This document shows positions 34,109 to 42,699 of a stretch of DNA of 64,000 bases, one piece after another. Positions within the stretch are counted from its first letter, which is position 1; every line of letters starts with the position of its first letter. The DNA comes from Neisseria flavescens. GTDB taxonomy: Bacteria > Pseudomonadota > Gammaproteobacteria > Burkholderiales > Neisseriaceae. The stretch covers positions 682,001 to 746,000 of the forward strand of contig NZ_CP039886.1 of the NCBI RefSeq assembly GCF_005221285.1. Reading direction: 5' to 3'. The notes below the pieces were generated by a model that was not told the origin of the DNA, made no database searches, and saw only the letters and a program-made list of their open reading frames with translations. The position numbers were made by a program, and so were the translations under genes.

Positions 34109-34129
34109 GGGCGTTTTTTAGAGTAAACT

Positions 34130-35065
34130 TTATTCAAAATATTTCAATTTGCCCTTGAAGTCTTCCAGCTTCTCATAGCCTTTTTGTGCCATGATGGCTT
34201 TTAATTCAAGGGAAATCCGTTCAAAAATGTCTACGCCTTGCTGGTGTAGCGCCGTGCCGATCTGCACCATACTTGCGCCGCACAAGATGTGTTCAAACGC
34301 ATCACGGCCGCTGTAAACACCGCCCGTTCCGATGACTTGGATAGACGAATCCAGTCTTTGATAGAACGCGTGAACATTGGCGAGCGCAGTCGGTTTGATG
34401 TATTGGCCGCCTATGCCGCCGACGCCGTTTTTCGGGCGAATCACGACGGATTCGTCTTCGATATACATGCCATTGCCGATGGAGTTGACACAGTTGACAA
34501 ATTTTAGGGGATAGCGGTTGAACACTTTCGCCGCCTGATCGAAATGGGCAATATCGAAATACGGCGGCAATTTGATGCCCAAGGGCTTGTCGAAGTAGGT
34601 AAAGGCATTATCCAAAATCATCTCGGTGGTTTCAAAGTCGTAGGCAATTTGCGGTTTGCCGGCGACGTTTGGGCAGGATAGGTTGAGTTCGGTAATGCCG
34701 TTGAACCCGCTGTTTTGCACCTTTTCCAACAGAATATGTGTTTCGCCGGGCGACAGGCCGACCAGTGATAAGAAAAATGTCCGTTCCGGCTGAGACTCTT
34801 GAAGGGTAAGCAGGTAATCCATATAGTAATCAATGCCTTGATTCGGCAAGCCCATCGAATTGATGCTGCCTAGAGGCACGTCCCGATAACGCGGCTTGGG
34901 GTTGCCTTGACGCGGGGTAAGCGTTGCGGTCTTGGTAATGAAAGTGCCTGCCGAAGACTGTCTGACTGCTTCCAATTCCTCAACAGTCATACATGACACA
35001 CCAGCCGCGTTCATCAGGCAGTTGTCAAAAGAAAAACCGGCGATTTGGGTTTTCAAAGATACCAT
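34130..35065 (-). CDS. Dihydroorotate dehydrogenase, class 1A (fumarate-dependent type)
   Basis: 311 residues, soluble FMN barrel. Catalytic Cys131 sits in ELNLSCPNVAGKPQ, the class 1A signature; class 2 membrane enzymes use Ser and carry an N-terminal membrane helix, which is absent here. Other motifs are FVNCVNSIGNG, VGGIGGQYIKPTAL and VIGTGGVYSGRDAFEHILCGA. The protein closely resembles, from memory, the streptococcal/lactococcal PyrDA enzymes that use fumarate. Neisseria normally carry quinone-linked PyrD, so this is probably an extra, acquired gene. It stands between rep and argD with its own DUS terminator. Confidence 0.9.
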   Translation of the reverse strand: MVSLKTQIAGFSFDNCLMNAAGVSCMTVEELEAVRQSSAGTFITKTATLTPRQGNPKPRYRDVPLGSINSMGLPNQGIDYYMDYLLTLQESQPERTFFLSLVGLSPGETHILLEKVQNSGFNGITELNLSCPNVAGKPQIAYDFETTEMILDNAFTYFDKPLGIKLPPYFDIAHFDQAAKVFNRYPLKFVNCVNSIGNGMYIEDESVVIRPKNGVGGIGGQYIKPTALANVHAFYQRLDSSIQVIGTGGVYSGRDAFEHILCGASMVQIGTALHQQGVDIFERISLELKAIMAQKGYEKLEDFKGKLKYFE

Positions 35066-35187
35066 CTCCTGCTCCTTTTCTTCGCAAAATCAAATTGTTT
35101 GCCAAGCGTAACACGAAGAGGCGGTACGATTTTTAACAAACATCAAATGACAAAGTATGTAGGCGGATGTTGTTTTCAATATTGAAA

Positions 35188-35230
35188 AAAGGCCGTCTGA
35201 AAAACTCAAACAGTCTTTCAGACGGCCTTC
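35188..35230 (-). terminator. DUS-pair terminator downstream of argD
   Basis: AAGGCCGTCTGAAA and its inverse, about 60 bases after the argD stop on the minus strand. Confidence 0.7.
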
Positions 35231-35291
35231 ACTATATGGCATTAATTAGGAACAAAAGCTGTCGGCTGATTTGGATATTGGGTTTTAAAAA

Positions 35292-36473
35292 TCAGGCCAA
35301 CCATTCGGCCAAGGCCGCTTCAAAACGTTTCAAGCCTTCGGCCATGTCTTCATCGTTCAGCAGCAGGCTGGGGGCGAAACGCACCACATTGGCGCCGGCA
35401 ACCAGTACCATCAGGCCGTGTTTTAAAGCGGTGGCGGTGATTTCCGATGCCTTACTTTCGTATTTGTCTGCCAACACGCAGCCGAGCAGCAAACCCATGC
35501 CGCGGACTTCTTTAAATACGCCGCTCTTTTCGCCCAATTCACGCAATGCCGTCTGAAGTTTTTGGCCTTGTTGTTTAACGTGTGCCAATGTTTCGGGCGC
35601 ATTGATGATGTCGAATGCGCGACTGCCGACGGCACACGCCATTGGGTTGCCGCCAAAGGTCGAACCATGTGTTCCGGGGCCGAAGGTTGGGGCGATCTTA
35701 TCGGTTGTCAGAATCGCGCCAATCGGGAAGCCGCTGCCCAAGGCTTTGGCGGAGCTGAGAATATCGGGTGTCACGCCGTAATGCTCGTAGGCAAACAGTT
35801 TGCCCGTATGGCCCATGCCGGTTTGCACTTCGTCCAAAATCAGCAAAGCGCCGTGTTTGTCGCACAAACGGCGTGCGGCTTGCAGATATTCTTGGGTGGC
35901 AGGCAGGATGCCGCTTTCGCCTTGAATTGGCTCGATAATCACGGCGCAGGTTTTATCGCTGATGGTCGCTTCCAATGTGGCAACATCATTGAAGGGAACG
36001 TGGGTAATGTCGGCTGGCAGCGGCGCGTAGTCTTTACTGTATTTGGGCTGGCCGCCGACGGATACGGTAAACAGGGTGCGACCGTGGAAGCTGTTGAGGC
36101 AGGAGATGATTTCGGTTTTGTGTTCGCCAAAATGATTGCGGCCGTATTTGCGCGCCAGTTTCAGCGCGGCTTCATTGGCCTCTGCGCCGGAATTGCAGAA
36201 AAATACTTTGTCGGCAAAGGTGTTTTCGACCAGTTTTTTGGCCAATTCTTGCGCCGGTTGGGTTGTGTAGATATTAGAAATGTGCCAGAGTTTTTGCGAC
36301 TGGTCGGCCAAAGCTGTGACCAAATCGGGATGGCAATGGCCCAGCGCGTTCACAGCAATACCGCCTGACAGGTCAATGTATTCTCGTCCTTCGGTATCCC
36401 AAACCCGGCTGCCGAGCGCGCGTTCCGGAATCATGGGGGCGAATGAGAAATTGGGTGTCAGGTAGTTTTGCAT
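35292..36473 (-). CDS. argD: Acetylornithine aminotransferase
   Basis: 393 residues, class III PLP aminotransferase. Seen: SGGIAVNALGHCHP, FFCNSGAEANEAALKLARKYG, SFHGRTLFTVSVGGQPKY, LILDEVQTGMGHTG, and the PLP lysine in SSAKALGSGFPIGA. Transfers the amino group to N-acetylglutamate semialdehyde in arginine synthesis; may also act on succinyldiaminopimelate. AAAAGGAAA ribosome site. A DUS of AT type lies in the coding region near 35546. Confidence 0.95.
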   Translation of the reverse strand: MQNYLTPNFSFAPMIPERALGSRVWDTEGREYIDLSGGIAVNALGHCHPDLVTALADQSQKLWHISNIYTTQPAQELAKKLVENTFADKVFFCNSGAEANEAALKLARKYGRNHFGEHKTEIISCLNSFHGRTLFTVSVGGQPKYSKDYAPLPADITHVPFNDVATLEATISDKTCAVIIEPIQGESGILPATQEYLQAARRLCDKHGALLILDEVQTGMGHTGKLFAYEHYGVTPDILSSAKALGSGFPIGAILTTDKIAPTFGPGTHGSTFGGNPMACAVGSRAFDIINAPETLAHVKQQGQKLQTALRELGEKSGVFKEVRGMGLLLGCVLADKYESKASEITATALKHGLMVLVAGANVVRFAPSLLLNDEDMAEGLKRFEAALAEWLA

Positions 36474-36548
36474 GTTCTTTTCCTTTTGATATTGTCAACA
36501 ATCTCTTGAATTATGCGCCGATTGATTGCGAGATTCAATATGGCAATC

Positions 36549-36580
36549 AGGCCGTCTGAAAACTGGATTTCAGACGGCCT
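36549..36580 (-). terminator. DUS-pair terminator after rlmK-like gene
   Basis: Inverted DUS pair directly beyond the stop of the RlmK-like methyltransferase. Confidence 0.75.
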
Positions 36581-36589
36581 GATACTTAC

Positions 36590-37534
36590 TTATTTATGCT
36601 TGATTTCCCAGCATTGATGGATTTTTTTATTGCGGAAATCGTCAGGAACGGACTGTTTGGAAATGTCTTTGACTGCGTATTGTTCCGATACCGAATTGTC
36701 CAACATAAAGCTGCGCAGATTGTTGGAGAAATACAGAATGCCGTCTGAAGCGAGCAGGCTCATTGCGCCGTCAATTAGCTTTTTATGGTCGCGCTGGATG
36801 TCGAGGATGTCGAGCATCTTTTTGCTGTTGGAAAAGCTGGGCGGATCCATGACGATCAGGTCAAACTTTTTGCCTTCGCCAGCGGCATTTTGTAGGTATT
36901 GGAACACATCGGCGCGGACGATTTTGTGTTGTTCGGGGTTGATGCCGTTGAGTTCGAAATTGCGTTTTGCCCACTCGAGATAAGTGTTGGATAAATCGAC
37001 GGTTTCGCTGGACGCTGCGCCGCCGGTTGCGGCATAGACGGTAAAGCTGCCTGTGTAGGAAAACAGGTTGAGGAAGCGTTTGCCCGCTGCGGTTTCGCCG
37101 ACTTTTTTGCGCGTGTTGCGGTGGTCGAGGAAAAGGCCGGTGTCAAGGTATTTGTCGAGGTTAACCAAAAACATGCGGCCGTTTTCAGTGATGACGAAAT
37201 CGTCGCCGGTTTTGCCGGTTTTCTCGTATTGCTGCAAACCTTTTTGACGTTCTCGGCGTTTGAGGTGGATTTGTTCGGGCGCAAAACCGGTTACAAAACC
37301 GATGGCTTCCAATACATCGGCAAGCCATGCTTCGTATTCTTCGGGCTGCATCAGCCAGCCGGTATCGTATTCCTGAAGATGGATTTGGTCGCCGTAAACA
37401 TCGACGGCAAAGGGGAATTGGGGGATGTCGCGGTCGTAAATGCGCCAGGCTTCGATGCCGTTGCGTTTCGCCCATTTCATGAGGTGTTTGATGTTTTTGC
37501 CCATGCGGTTGGCGAAGGGTGTGATGTCGGTCAT
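36590..37534 (-). CDS. RlmK-like 23S rRNA methyltransferase (stand-alone)
   Basis: 314 residues. Resembles the C-terminal half (RlmK) of E. coli RlmKL, which makes m7G2069 in 23S rRNA: NRMGKNIKHLMKWAKRNGIEAWRIYDRDIP at the start (quoted in part as NIKHLMKWAKRNGI), GLFLDHRNTR, SAM motif FLNLFSYTGSFTVYAA and catalytic DPPSFSNSKK. The RlmL half is not in this window. A general PUA-less RlmI-like role is the alternative. Transcribed from just right of the helicase promoter region. Confidence 0.85.
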   Translation of the reverse strand: MTDITPFANRMGKNIKHLMKWAKRNGIEAWRIYDRDIPQFPFAVDVYGDQIHLQEYDTGWLMQPEEYEAWLADVLEAIGFVTGFAPEQIHLKRRERQKGLQQYEKTGKTGDDFVITENGRMFLVNLDKYLDTGLFLDHRNTRKKVGETAAGKRFLNLFSYTGSFTVYAATGGAASSETVDLSNTYLEWAKRNFELNGINPEQHKIVRADVFQYLQNAAGEGKKFDLIVMDPPSFSNSKKMLDILDIQRDHKKLIDGAMSLLASDGILYFSNNLRSFMLDNSVSEQYAVKDISKQSVPDDFRNKKIHQCWEIKHK

Positions 37535-37871
37535 GGTTTCAGACGGCCTGAATGAGTATTGGGAAGGGTTTGGATTTTAACGCACTTGATGCTTTTTTTC
37601 TTGACCGTTGTCTATAAAATCTATATTATCCGTCGTTCGCTTTTTTATACGAAGCCATCGTCTTCCAACCTAAACCGCCGTTTCGGGCGCGTTTCTTTTA
37701 TTGCTTGCATATTTGCCAAGCCTTTCTGTGCAGGTTGTCGTCGATGTTAACCACAAGCAAGATGCTTGCGACAACCCTGTAACTTCACATTTTCCGTATC
37801 GTTACTTTCCTTTGCTTCAGGTCGTCTGAAAACCGTTCAGACGTGCGCGTTGTTGTCTCTTTAGGATAGCT
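37535..37871. other. Intergenic region upstream of DEAD-box helicase (337 bases)
   Basis: Divergent region between the RlmK-like gene and the helicase. It holds a DUS at the left edge and AGGTCGTCTGAA (37819-37830), an exact N. mucosa-type DUS, facing a degraded inverse copy near 37835. No open frame is supported. The long helicase leader could be regulatory, but no structure is clear. Confidence 0.5.
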
Positions 37872-39281
37872 ATGTCTATTAAATTTGCCGATTTGAACCT
37901 TGATAAAAACATTTTGTCCGCTGTGAGCAGCGAGGGTTACGAAAGCCCGACCCCGATTCAGGCGCAAGCCATTCCGTTTGCTTTGGAAGGCCGCGACATT
38001 ATGGCTTCGGCGCAAACCGGCTCCGGCAAAACCGCCGCCTTCCTGCTGCCGACTTTGCAGCGGCTGACCAAACGCAGCGAAAAACCGGGCAAAGGCCCGC
38101 GCGCGTTGGTGTTGACGCCGACCCGCGAATTGGCGGCGCAAGTCGAGAAAAACGCGCTGGCGTATGCTAAAAATATGCGCTGGTTCCGCACCGTCAGCAT
38201 CGTCGGCGGCGCATCTTTCGGCTACCAAACCCGTGCCCTGAGCAAACCTGTCGACCTGATTGTCGCCACGCCGGGCCGTCTGATGGACTTGATGCAAAGC
38301 GGCAAAGTTGATTTTGAACGTTTGGAAGTGCTGATTCTGGACGAAGCCGACCGCATGTTGGACATGGGCTTTATCGACGACATCGAAACTATCGTCGAAG
38401 CCACCCCGGCCGACCGTCAGACTTTATTATTCTCCGCCACTTGGGACGGCGCGGTCGGCAAACTGGCGCGCAAACTGACCAAAGACCCTGAAGTCATCGA
38501 AGTCGAACGCGTGGACGACCAAGGCAAAATCGAAGAGCAGCTGCTGTACTGCGACGATATGCGCCACAAAAACCGCCTGCTCGACCACATCCTGCGCGAT
38601 GCCAACATCGACCAATGCGTGATTTTCACGTCCACCAAAGCCATGACCGAAGTCATTGCGGATGAATTGTACGAAAAAGGTTTTGCCGCCAACTGCCTGC
38701 ACGGCGATATGCCGCAAGGCTGGCGCAACCGCACGCTAATGGATTTGCGCAAAGGCCGCTGCAAAATTTTGGTTGCCACCGACGTTGCCGCACGCGGTAT
38801 CGACGTACCGACCATTACCCACGTTATCAACTACGACCTGCCGAAACAGGCGGAAGACTACGTTCACCGCATCGGCCGTACCGGCCGCGCAGGCCGTACC
38901 GGTATTGCGATTACGTTTGCCGAAGTGAACGAATACGTCAAAGTCCACAAAATCGAAAAATACATTAACCGCAAACTGCCCGAACTGACCATCGAAGGCA
39001 TGGAACCGACCCGCAAACGCAAATCCGCAGGCGGCAAGCCAAAAGGCAAAGGCGGCTGGGGCGATAGGAAATCCGGCGGCCGGCGCGGCGATAAGAAACC
39101 GGGCAAAGAAGGCTTCGGCGGAAATTCACGCGGCGAAGGTCATAAAAAAGACGGTTTCAAAAAAGACGGCTTTAAGAAAGACGGTTTCAAAAAGGCTGAC
39201 GGTTTCAAAAAAGGCGGCGAAGGCTTTAAAGGCAAGCGCAAGTCTAACGACAGCTTTGGCGGCAAACACAAAAGAGGTTGA
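37872..39281 (+). CDS. DEAD-box RNA helicase (RhlE type) with repetitive basic tail
   Basis: 469 residues. Full DEAD core: Q motif YESPTPIQAQAIPFAL, motif I AQTGSGKTAAF, PTRELAAQ, motif II LDEADRMLDMGF, SAT, and ATDVAARGID plus HRIGRTGRAG. The core ends near residue 375. The tail is Lys/Gly-rich and includes tandem KKDGF units (DNA unit of 15 bases, 39141-39232), probably RNA-binding. Role in RNA remodelling, ribosome assembly or cold response is inferred from the family. Confidence 0.93.
   Translation: MSIKFADLNLDKNILSAVSSEGYESPTPIQAQAIPFALEGRDIMASAQTGSGKTAAFLLPTLQRLTKRSEKPGKGPRALVLTPTRELAAQVEKNALAYAKNMRWFRTVSIVGGASFGYQTRALSKPVDLIVATPGRLMDLMQSGKVDFERLEVLILDEADRMLDMGFIDDIETIVEATPADRQTLLFSATWDGAVGKLARKLTKDPEVIEVERVDDQGKIEEQLLYCDDMRHKNRLLDHILRDANIDQCVIFTSTKAMTEVIADELYEKGFAANCLHGDMPQGWRNRTLMDLRKGRCKILVATDVAARGIDVPTITHVINYDLPKQAEDYVHRIGRTGRAGRTGIAITFAEVNEYVKVHKIEKYINRKLPELTIEGMEPTRKRKSAGGKPKGKGGWGDRKSGGRRGDKKPGKEGFGGNSRGEGHKKDGFKKDGFKKDGFKKADGFKKGGEGFKGKRKSNDSFGGKHKRG
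39141..39232 (+). repeat. Imperfect 15-base tandem repeat in helicase tail
   Basis: Four to five copies of AAAAAAGACGGTTTC-like units encode KKDGF repeats. Copies differ at synonymous positions and all keep the frame. Confidence 0.8.
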
Positions 39282-39316
39282 TTTTTTCAATCTGAGGGCC
39301 GTCTGAAAAGACATAA

Positions 39317-39342
39317 GGGCGTGTGAAGACACGCCCTTTTTT
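39317..39342 (+). terminator. Helicase gene terminator
   Basis: GGGCGTGT and ACACGCCC with a GAAG tetraloop followed by T6. Typical strong intrinsic terminator, without DUS. Confidence 0.9.
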
Positions 39343-39364
39343 ATGGTTTCAAGTTTTCGCATAT

Positions 39365-39397
39365 AAAAAAGCGTGGGATTGGTCCCACGCTTTTTTT
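39365..39397. terminator. Bidirectional terminator (helicase / leuB)
   Basis: AGCGTGGGA and TCCCACGCT flank TTGG, with an A run on the left and a T run on the right, so it can work on both strands. It serves leuB on the minus strand. A single DUS follows it. Confidence 0.9.
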
Positions 39398-39408
39398 CAG
39401 ACGGCCTC

Positions 39409-40479
39409 TTACAAAGCAGCCAATACGGCATCGCCCATTTCGGAGCAGGAAACGAGTTTCGTGCCTTCTTCGTAAATATCGCCGGTACGCAAGCCTTGTT
39501 GCAGCACTTTTTGTACGGCGTTTTCAACTTGTTGCGCGCGGGCTTCGTCGTTCAGGCTGTAACGCAGCAGCATGGCAAGCGAGAGGATGGTGGCCAGCGG
39601 GTTGGCTTTGTTTTGTCCGGCAATGTCGGGGGCGGAGCCGTGAGACGGTTCGTACAGTCCTTTGCCGTTTTCGTCCAGCGAGGCGGAAGGCAGCATACCG
39701 ATGGAGCCGGTCAGCATGGAGGCTTCGTCGGAGAGGATATCGCCGAAGATGTTGCCGGTGGCAATCACGTCAAACTGTTTGGGCGCGCGCACGAGCTGCA
39801 TGGCGGCGTTGTCCACATACATATGGGAAAGCTCGACATCGGGATATTGTTTGCCGATTTCTTCAAAGATTTCGCGCCACAGTTCGGTGGTTTCCAAAAC
39901 GTTGGCTTTGCCTACGGAACAGACTTTTTTGCTGCGTTTTTGGGCGGATTGGAAAGCGACGTGGGCGATGCGGCGGATTTCGCTTTCGCTGTATTTCATG
40001 GTGTTGTAGCCTTCGCGTTCGCCGTTTTCCAGAACGCGGATGCCGCGCGGTTCGCCGAAATAGATGTCGCCGGTGAGTTCGCGCACAATCAAAATATCCA
40101 AACCGGCAACGATTTCAGGCTTCAGCGTGGAGGCGTTGGCTAATTCGGGATATAAAACGGCAGGACGCAAATTGGCAAACAGGTTCAAATCCTTACGGAT
40201 TGCCAACAGGCCGCGCTCAGGGCGCAACGGACGGTCGAGGTTGTCGTATTGAGGAGAACCGACTGCACCAAGCAGGACGGCATCGGCTTTGCGGCAGAGG
40301 TTTTGCGTAAATTCGGGATAAGGATGGCCGTATTCGTCATAGGCTTCGCCGCCCAATGGGGCGTATTCGTAGCCGGCATCCAAGCCTTGGGCGATAAGTT
40401 TGTCGAGTACGCGGACGGTTTCGGCGACGATTTCGGGACCGATGCCGTCACCTCGGAGGATGGCGATATGTTTGGTCAT
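39409..40479 (-). CDS. leuB: 3-isopropylmalate dehydrogenase
   Basis: 356 residues, the third enzyme of leucine synthesis. Contains GDGIGPEIVAETVRVL, LLGAVGSPQYDNLDRPLRPE, the metal/substrate segment FGDILSDEASMLTGSIGMLPSAS and the NAD loop EPSHGSAPDIAGQNKANPLA. ATAAGGAAA ribosome site. On the same strand as leuC and leuD but separated from leuD by a restriction-modification pair, so its transcription probably depends on a promoter within or beyond that insert. Confidence 0.98.
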   Translation of the reverse strand: MTKHIAILRGDGIGPEIVAETVRVLDKLIAQGLDAGYEYAPLGGEAYDEYGHPYPEFTQNLCRKADAVLLGAVGSPQYDNLDRPLRPERGLLAIRKDLNLFANLRPAVLYPELANASTLKPEIVAGLDILIVRELTGDIYFGEPRGIRVLENGEREGYNTMKYSESEIRRIAHVAFQSAQKRSKKVCSVGKANVLETTELWREIFEEIGKQYPDVELSHMYVDNAAMQLVRAPKQFDVIATGNIFGDILSDEASMLTGSIGMLPSASLDENGKGLYEPSHGSAPDIAGQNKANPLATILSLAMLLRYSLNDEARAQQVENAVQKVLQQGLRTGDIYEEGTKLVSCSEMGDAVLAAL

Positions 40480-40512
40480 TTCAAGTTTCCTTATGGGTTG
40501 ATGGTTGAAGGG

Positions 40513-41244
40513 TTATTTCTTTTTGTATTTGTGTGCAATTTCGTGCCAACGGGGTATGGAAATCGATCGGTTGTAGTGTTTTTTATAGGCTTCCTCAAAT
40601 TTCTTTTTCCATAAGGATGCGTTATGCCGTGTTGCCGGGTTTTGATAAACGGTTTCTTCAATTGCGGAAACAAAATCTTCCAAGCATTCAAACATAGGCA
40701 TATTCTTTTTATTGATGCTGTACCAAACACCTGGGCGGATTTTATGCACCACGCCTTTTTTGACTTGAAGATTAATTGCCCACCCATCCATACTTCTGGT
40801 AATTTGCCATACTTTTTTAAGCCATAAATCCTTGATGGTTACATTGCCGTTGTCGTCCATATCGTAACCGAATATTAAATAATCTACATCCAGCATATAG
40901 GGTTTATGAATGATTTCATCAGAATACATTTTAAAATCTGCAATATCAAAACCCGGGCCGGCATTTCGGTTGAACGCCTTTACTTCCAACAATTCTCTAC
41001 TGCGGTCTTTTTTATTTAAAAAGAAATCGGGGGGCATTTGGGTATTGGTTGAAACATCAAATTCAATTTCCCTTTTTCTCAACCATCCGCCGAGCCATTC
41101 CTGAATGATGTTGCCGACGACATCTTTTTGTTTGACGATAATATCCACATCGCCCAAGAAAAATCTAATTTGACCATTAGCCGATAAGATTTTTTCCTCA
41201 TTCAGCAACTTATCAAATATTTGTTGTGCAGTAAGTTTTACCAT
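40513..41244 (-). CDS. Type II restriction endonuclease, NgoBV/NlaIV-like
   Basis: 243 residues. A PD-(D/E)XK active site can be read directly: Pro72-Asp73 in TQMPPDFFLN and Glu87-Val-Lys89 in LLEVKAFN. The sequence resembles my memory of the NgoBV endonuclease family, which cuts at GGNNCC; the paired methyltransferase has the matching length. It follows that gene by 15 bases on the same strand. The gene is AT-rich compared with leuB and leuD on either side. The recognition sequence is an inference. Confidence 0.85.
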   Translation of the reverse strand: MVKLTAQQIFDKLLNEEKILSANGQIRFFLGDVDIIVKQKDVVGNIIQEWLGGWLRKREIEFDVSTNTQMPPDFFLNKKDRSRELLEVKAFNRNAGPGFDIADFKMYSDEIIHKPYMLDVDYLIFGYDMDDNGNVTIKDLWLKKVWQITRSMDGWAINLQVKKGVVHKIRPGVWYSINKKNMPMFECLEDFVSAIEETVYQNPATRHNASLWKKKFEEAYKKHYNRSISIPRWHEIAHKYKKK

Positions 41245-41259
41245 TTTATCCCTATCGGT

Positions 41260-42531
41260 TTATAAAGTATGCAGAAGCCTTTCAGATACCGCCTTAATCA
41301 CAGGAACGGCAACGGTATTGCCCAATAAATCGTATTTGTCTTTTTTAGGAATATCAAACGAATAATCGTCCGGATAGCCGAATAAGCGTAAACCTTCTTT
41401 TCCGGTAAGTGTGCGCAAACCGCCGTTGTCAACGACGAAAAGGTGCTCCATATCCATTGCAACTAAGGTTGGCGCAACATCATTTGGGTCTAATATTTTA
41501 TTGATTTCAAATGATTTTTTTCCTGAAACAATATTGTAGCCTTTGGGCAGGGATTCATCTTTGATTCTTCGCCCGCCAATTTTTTGTTTCGGATGCTCCA
41601 AAACCAAATAGCCTTTATCTGTCAGGCTGTCCAAAATATTTTGAAGATTGGGGTGTTTATAGAAAGTTGAAATTTGCGCTTTTGTCAAAGGCATCCCATC
41701 CATCCAATCGATGCCGATTTCTGAAGCCCATTTTTTCTTCCTCCGTTCTTTTAGAAGCATATTTAATAATTGCTTCTCTTCTTCGGTTACTGTGCCTTTT
41801 AATTCAATATCCCAACTGTGGATATTGTTTTTCCCTCCCCGTTTGTCCTTTACTGATTTTCCGTACAGTTCGGACGGGGGAAATTTTTTTAGCAATTTTT
41901 TGATGAAAGGACTGCTTTCGGTAGGCAGTCCCGATTCCAAAATATTTTTTAATTTCGGACTTAGAGTTGTTTCAAAAGATAAGTCGGGTTTGGATTTCAA
42001 ACTGCCTGTCAGATAAATGCGCTTCCTGTTTTGGGGAATGCCGAAATCTTTTGCATTTAAAACTTTCCAAGAAACATAGTAACCCAATGCTTCCAAGGTT
42101 TCCAAAATAACGGTCAGGGTGCGCCCTATTTTTTGTGTCGGATCTTTTCTATCGTGCGTTACCAATCCTTCCACATTTTCCAAAATAAAACCTTTTGGTT
42201 TTTTTGCCTTTAAAATCCTTGCTACATCAAAGAAAAGCGTTCCCCGCGTATCTTCAAAGCCCAATCTTTTTCCGGCGAAAGAAAAAGCCTGGCAAGGGAA
42301 GCCTGCCAACAGGATGTCAAAATCGGGAATATCTCCCGTTTCAATTTTCGTTATATCTCCATACGGCACTTCATCAGGATAGTTTTGCTTCAATACTTCC
42401 AAAGCTGCCGGTTTGATTTCTGAGGTAAAAACACATTCGCAAGCAACCGACTGTTTCCGACAGGCTTGTTCAAATCCTTTCCTGATACCGCTCATCCCGG
42501 AAAATAAGTCAATAAATTTAATCTGTTGCAT
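41260..42531 (-). CDS. DNA (cytosine-5) methyltransferase, NlaIV/NgoBV-like
   Basis: 423 residues, the length I recall for M.NlaIV. Motif I FIDLFSGMSGIRKGF (6-20), motif IV GFPCQAFSF with catalytic Cys80, motif VI ENVEGL (118-123), motif VIII PQNRKRIYL (167-174) and the C-terminal LLGNTVAVPVI are all in place. Protects DNA from the endonuclease encoded 15 bases downstream. AT-rich, inserted between leuD and leuB. An exact AT-dialect DUS pair lies just upstream at 42667-42695. Confidence 0.93.
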   Translation of the reverse strand: MQQIKFIDLFSGMSGIRKGFEQACRKQSVACECVFTSEIKPAALEVLKQNYPDEVPYGDITKIETGDIPDFDILLAGFPCQAFSFAGKRLGFEDTRGTLFFDVARILKAKKPKGFILENVEGLVTHDRKDPTQKIGRTLTVILETLEALGYYVSWKVLNAKDFGIPQNRKRIYLTGSLKSKPDLSFETTLSPKLKNILESGLPTESSPFIKKLLKKFPPSELYGKSVKDKRGGKNNIHSWDIELKGTVTEEEKQLLNMLLKERRKKKWASEIGIDWMDGMPLTKAQISTFYKHPNLQNILDSLTDKGYLVLEHPKQKIGGRRIKDESLPKGYNIVSGKKSFEINKILDPNDVAPTLVAMDMEHLFVVDNGGLRTLTGKEGLRLFGYPDDYSFDIPKKDKYDLLGNTVAVPVIKAVSERLLHTL

Positions 42532-42666
42532 ATTAAAAATCTAAAAATTTATTTGAAATAGAGCTGTATTGCATTAATTTAGAGCGTTGCTAAGCCCGCT
42601 TGAAAGATGAAAGCAATTTATCGCCCCTCTGTTTACATTAGTTGCAGCAATTATATGTTATCAGGA

Positions 42667-42695
42667 ATGCCGTCTGAACGGTCTTCAGACGGCAT
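42667..42695 (-). terminator. AT-dialect DUS pair after leuD
   Basis: ATGCCGTCTGAA and its exact inverse separated by 5 bases, between the leuD stop and the methyltransferase start. It would end the leuC-leuD transcript before the inserted genes. The AT form is that of N. meningitidis/gonorrhoeae/lactamica. Confidence 0.8.
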
Positions 42696-42699
42696 AGGT

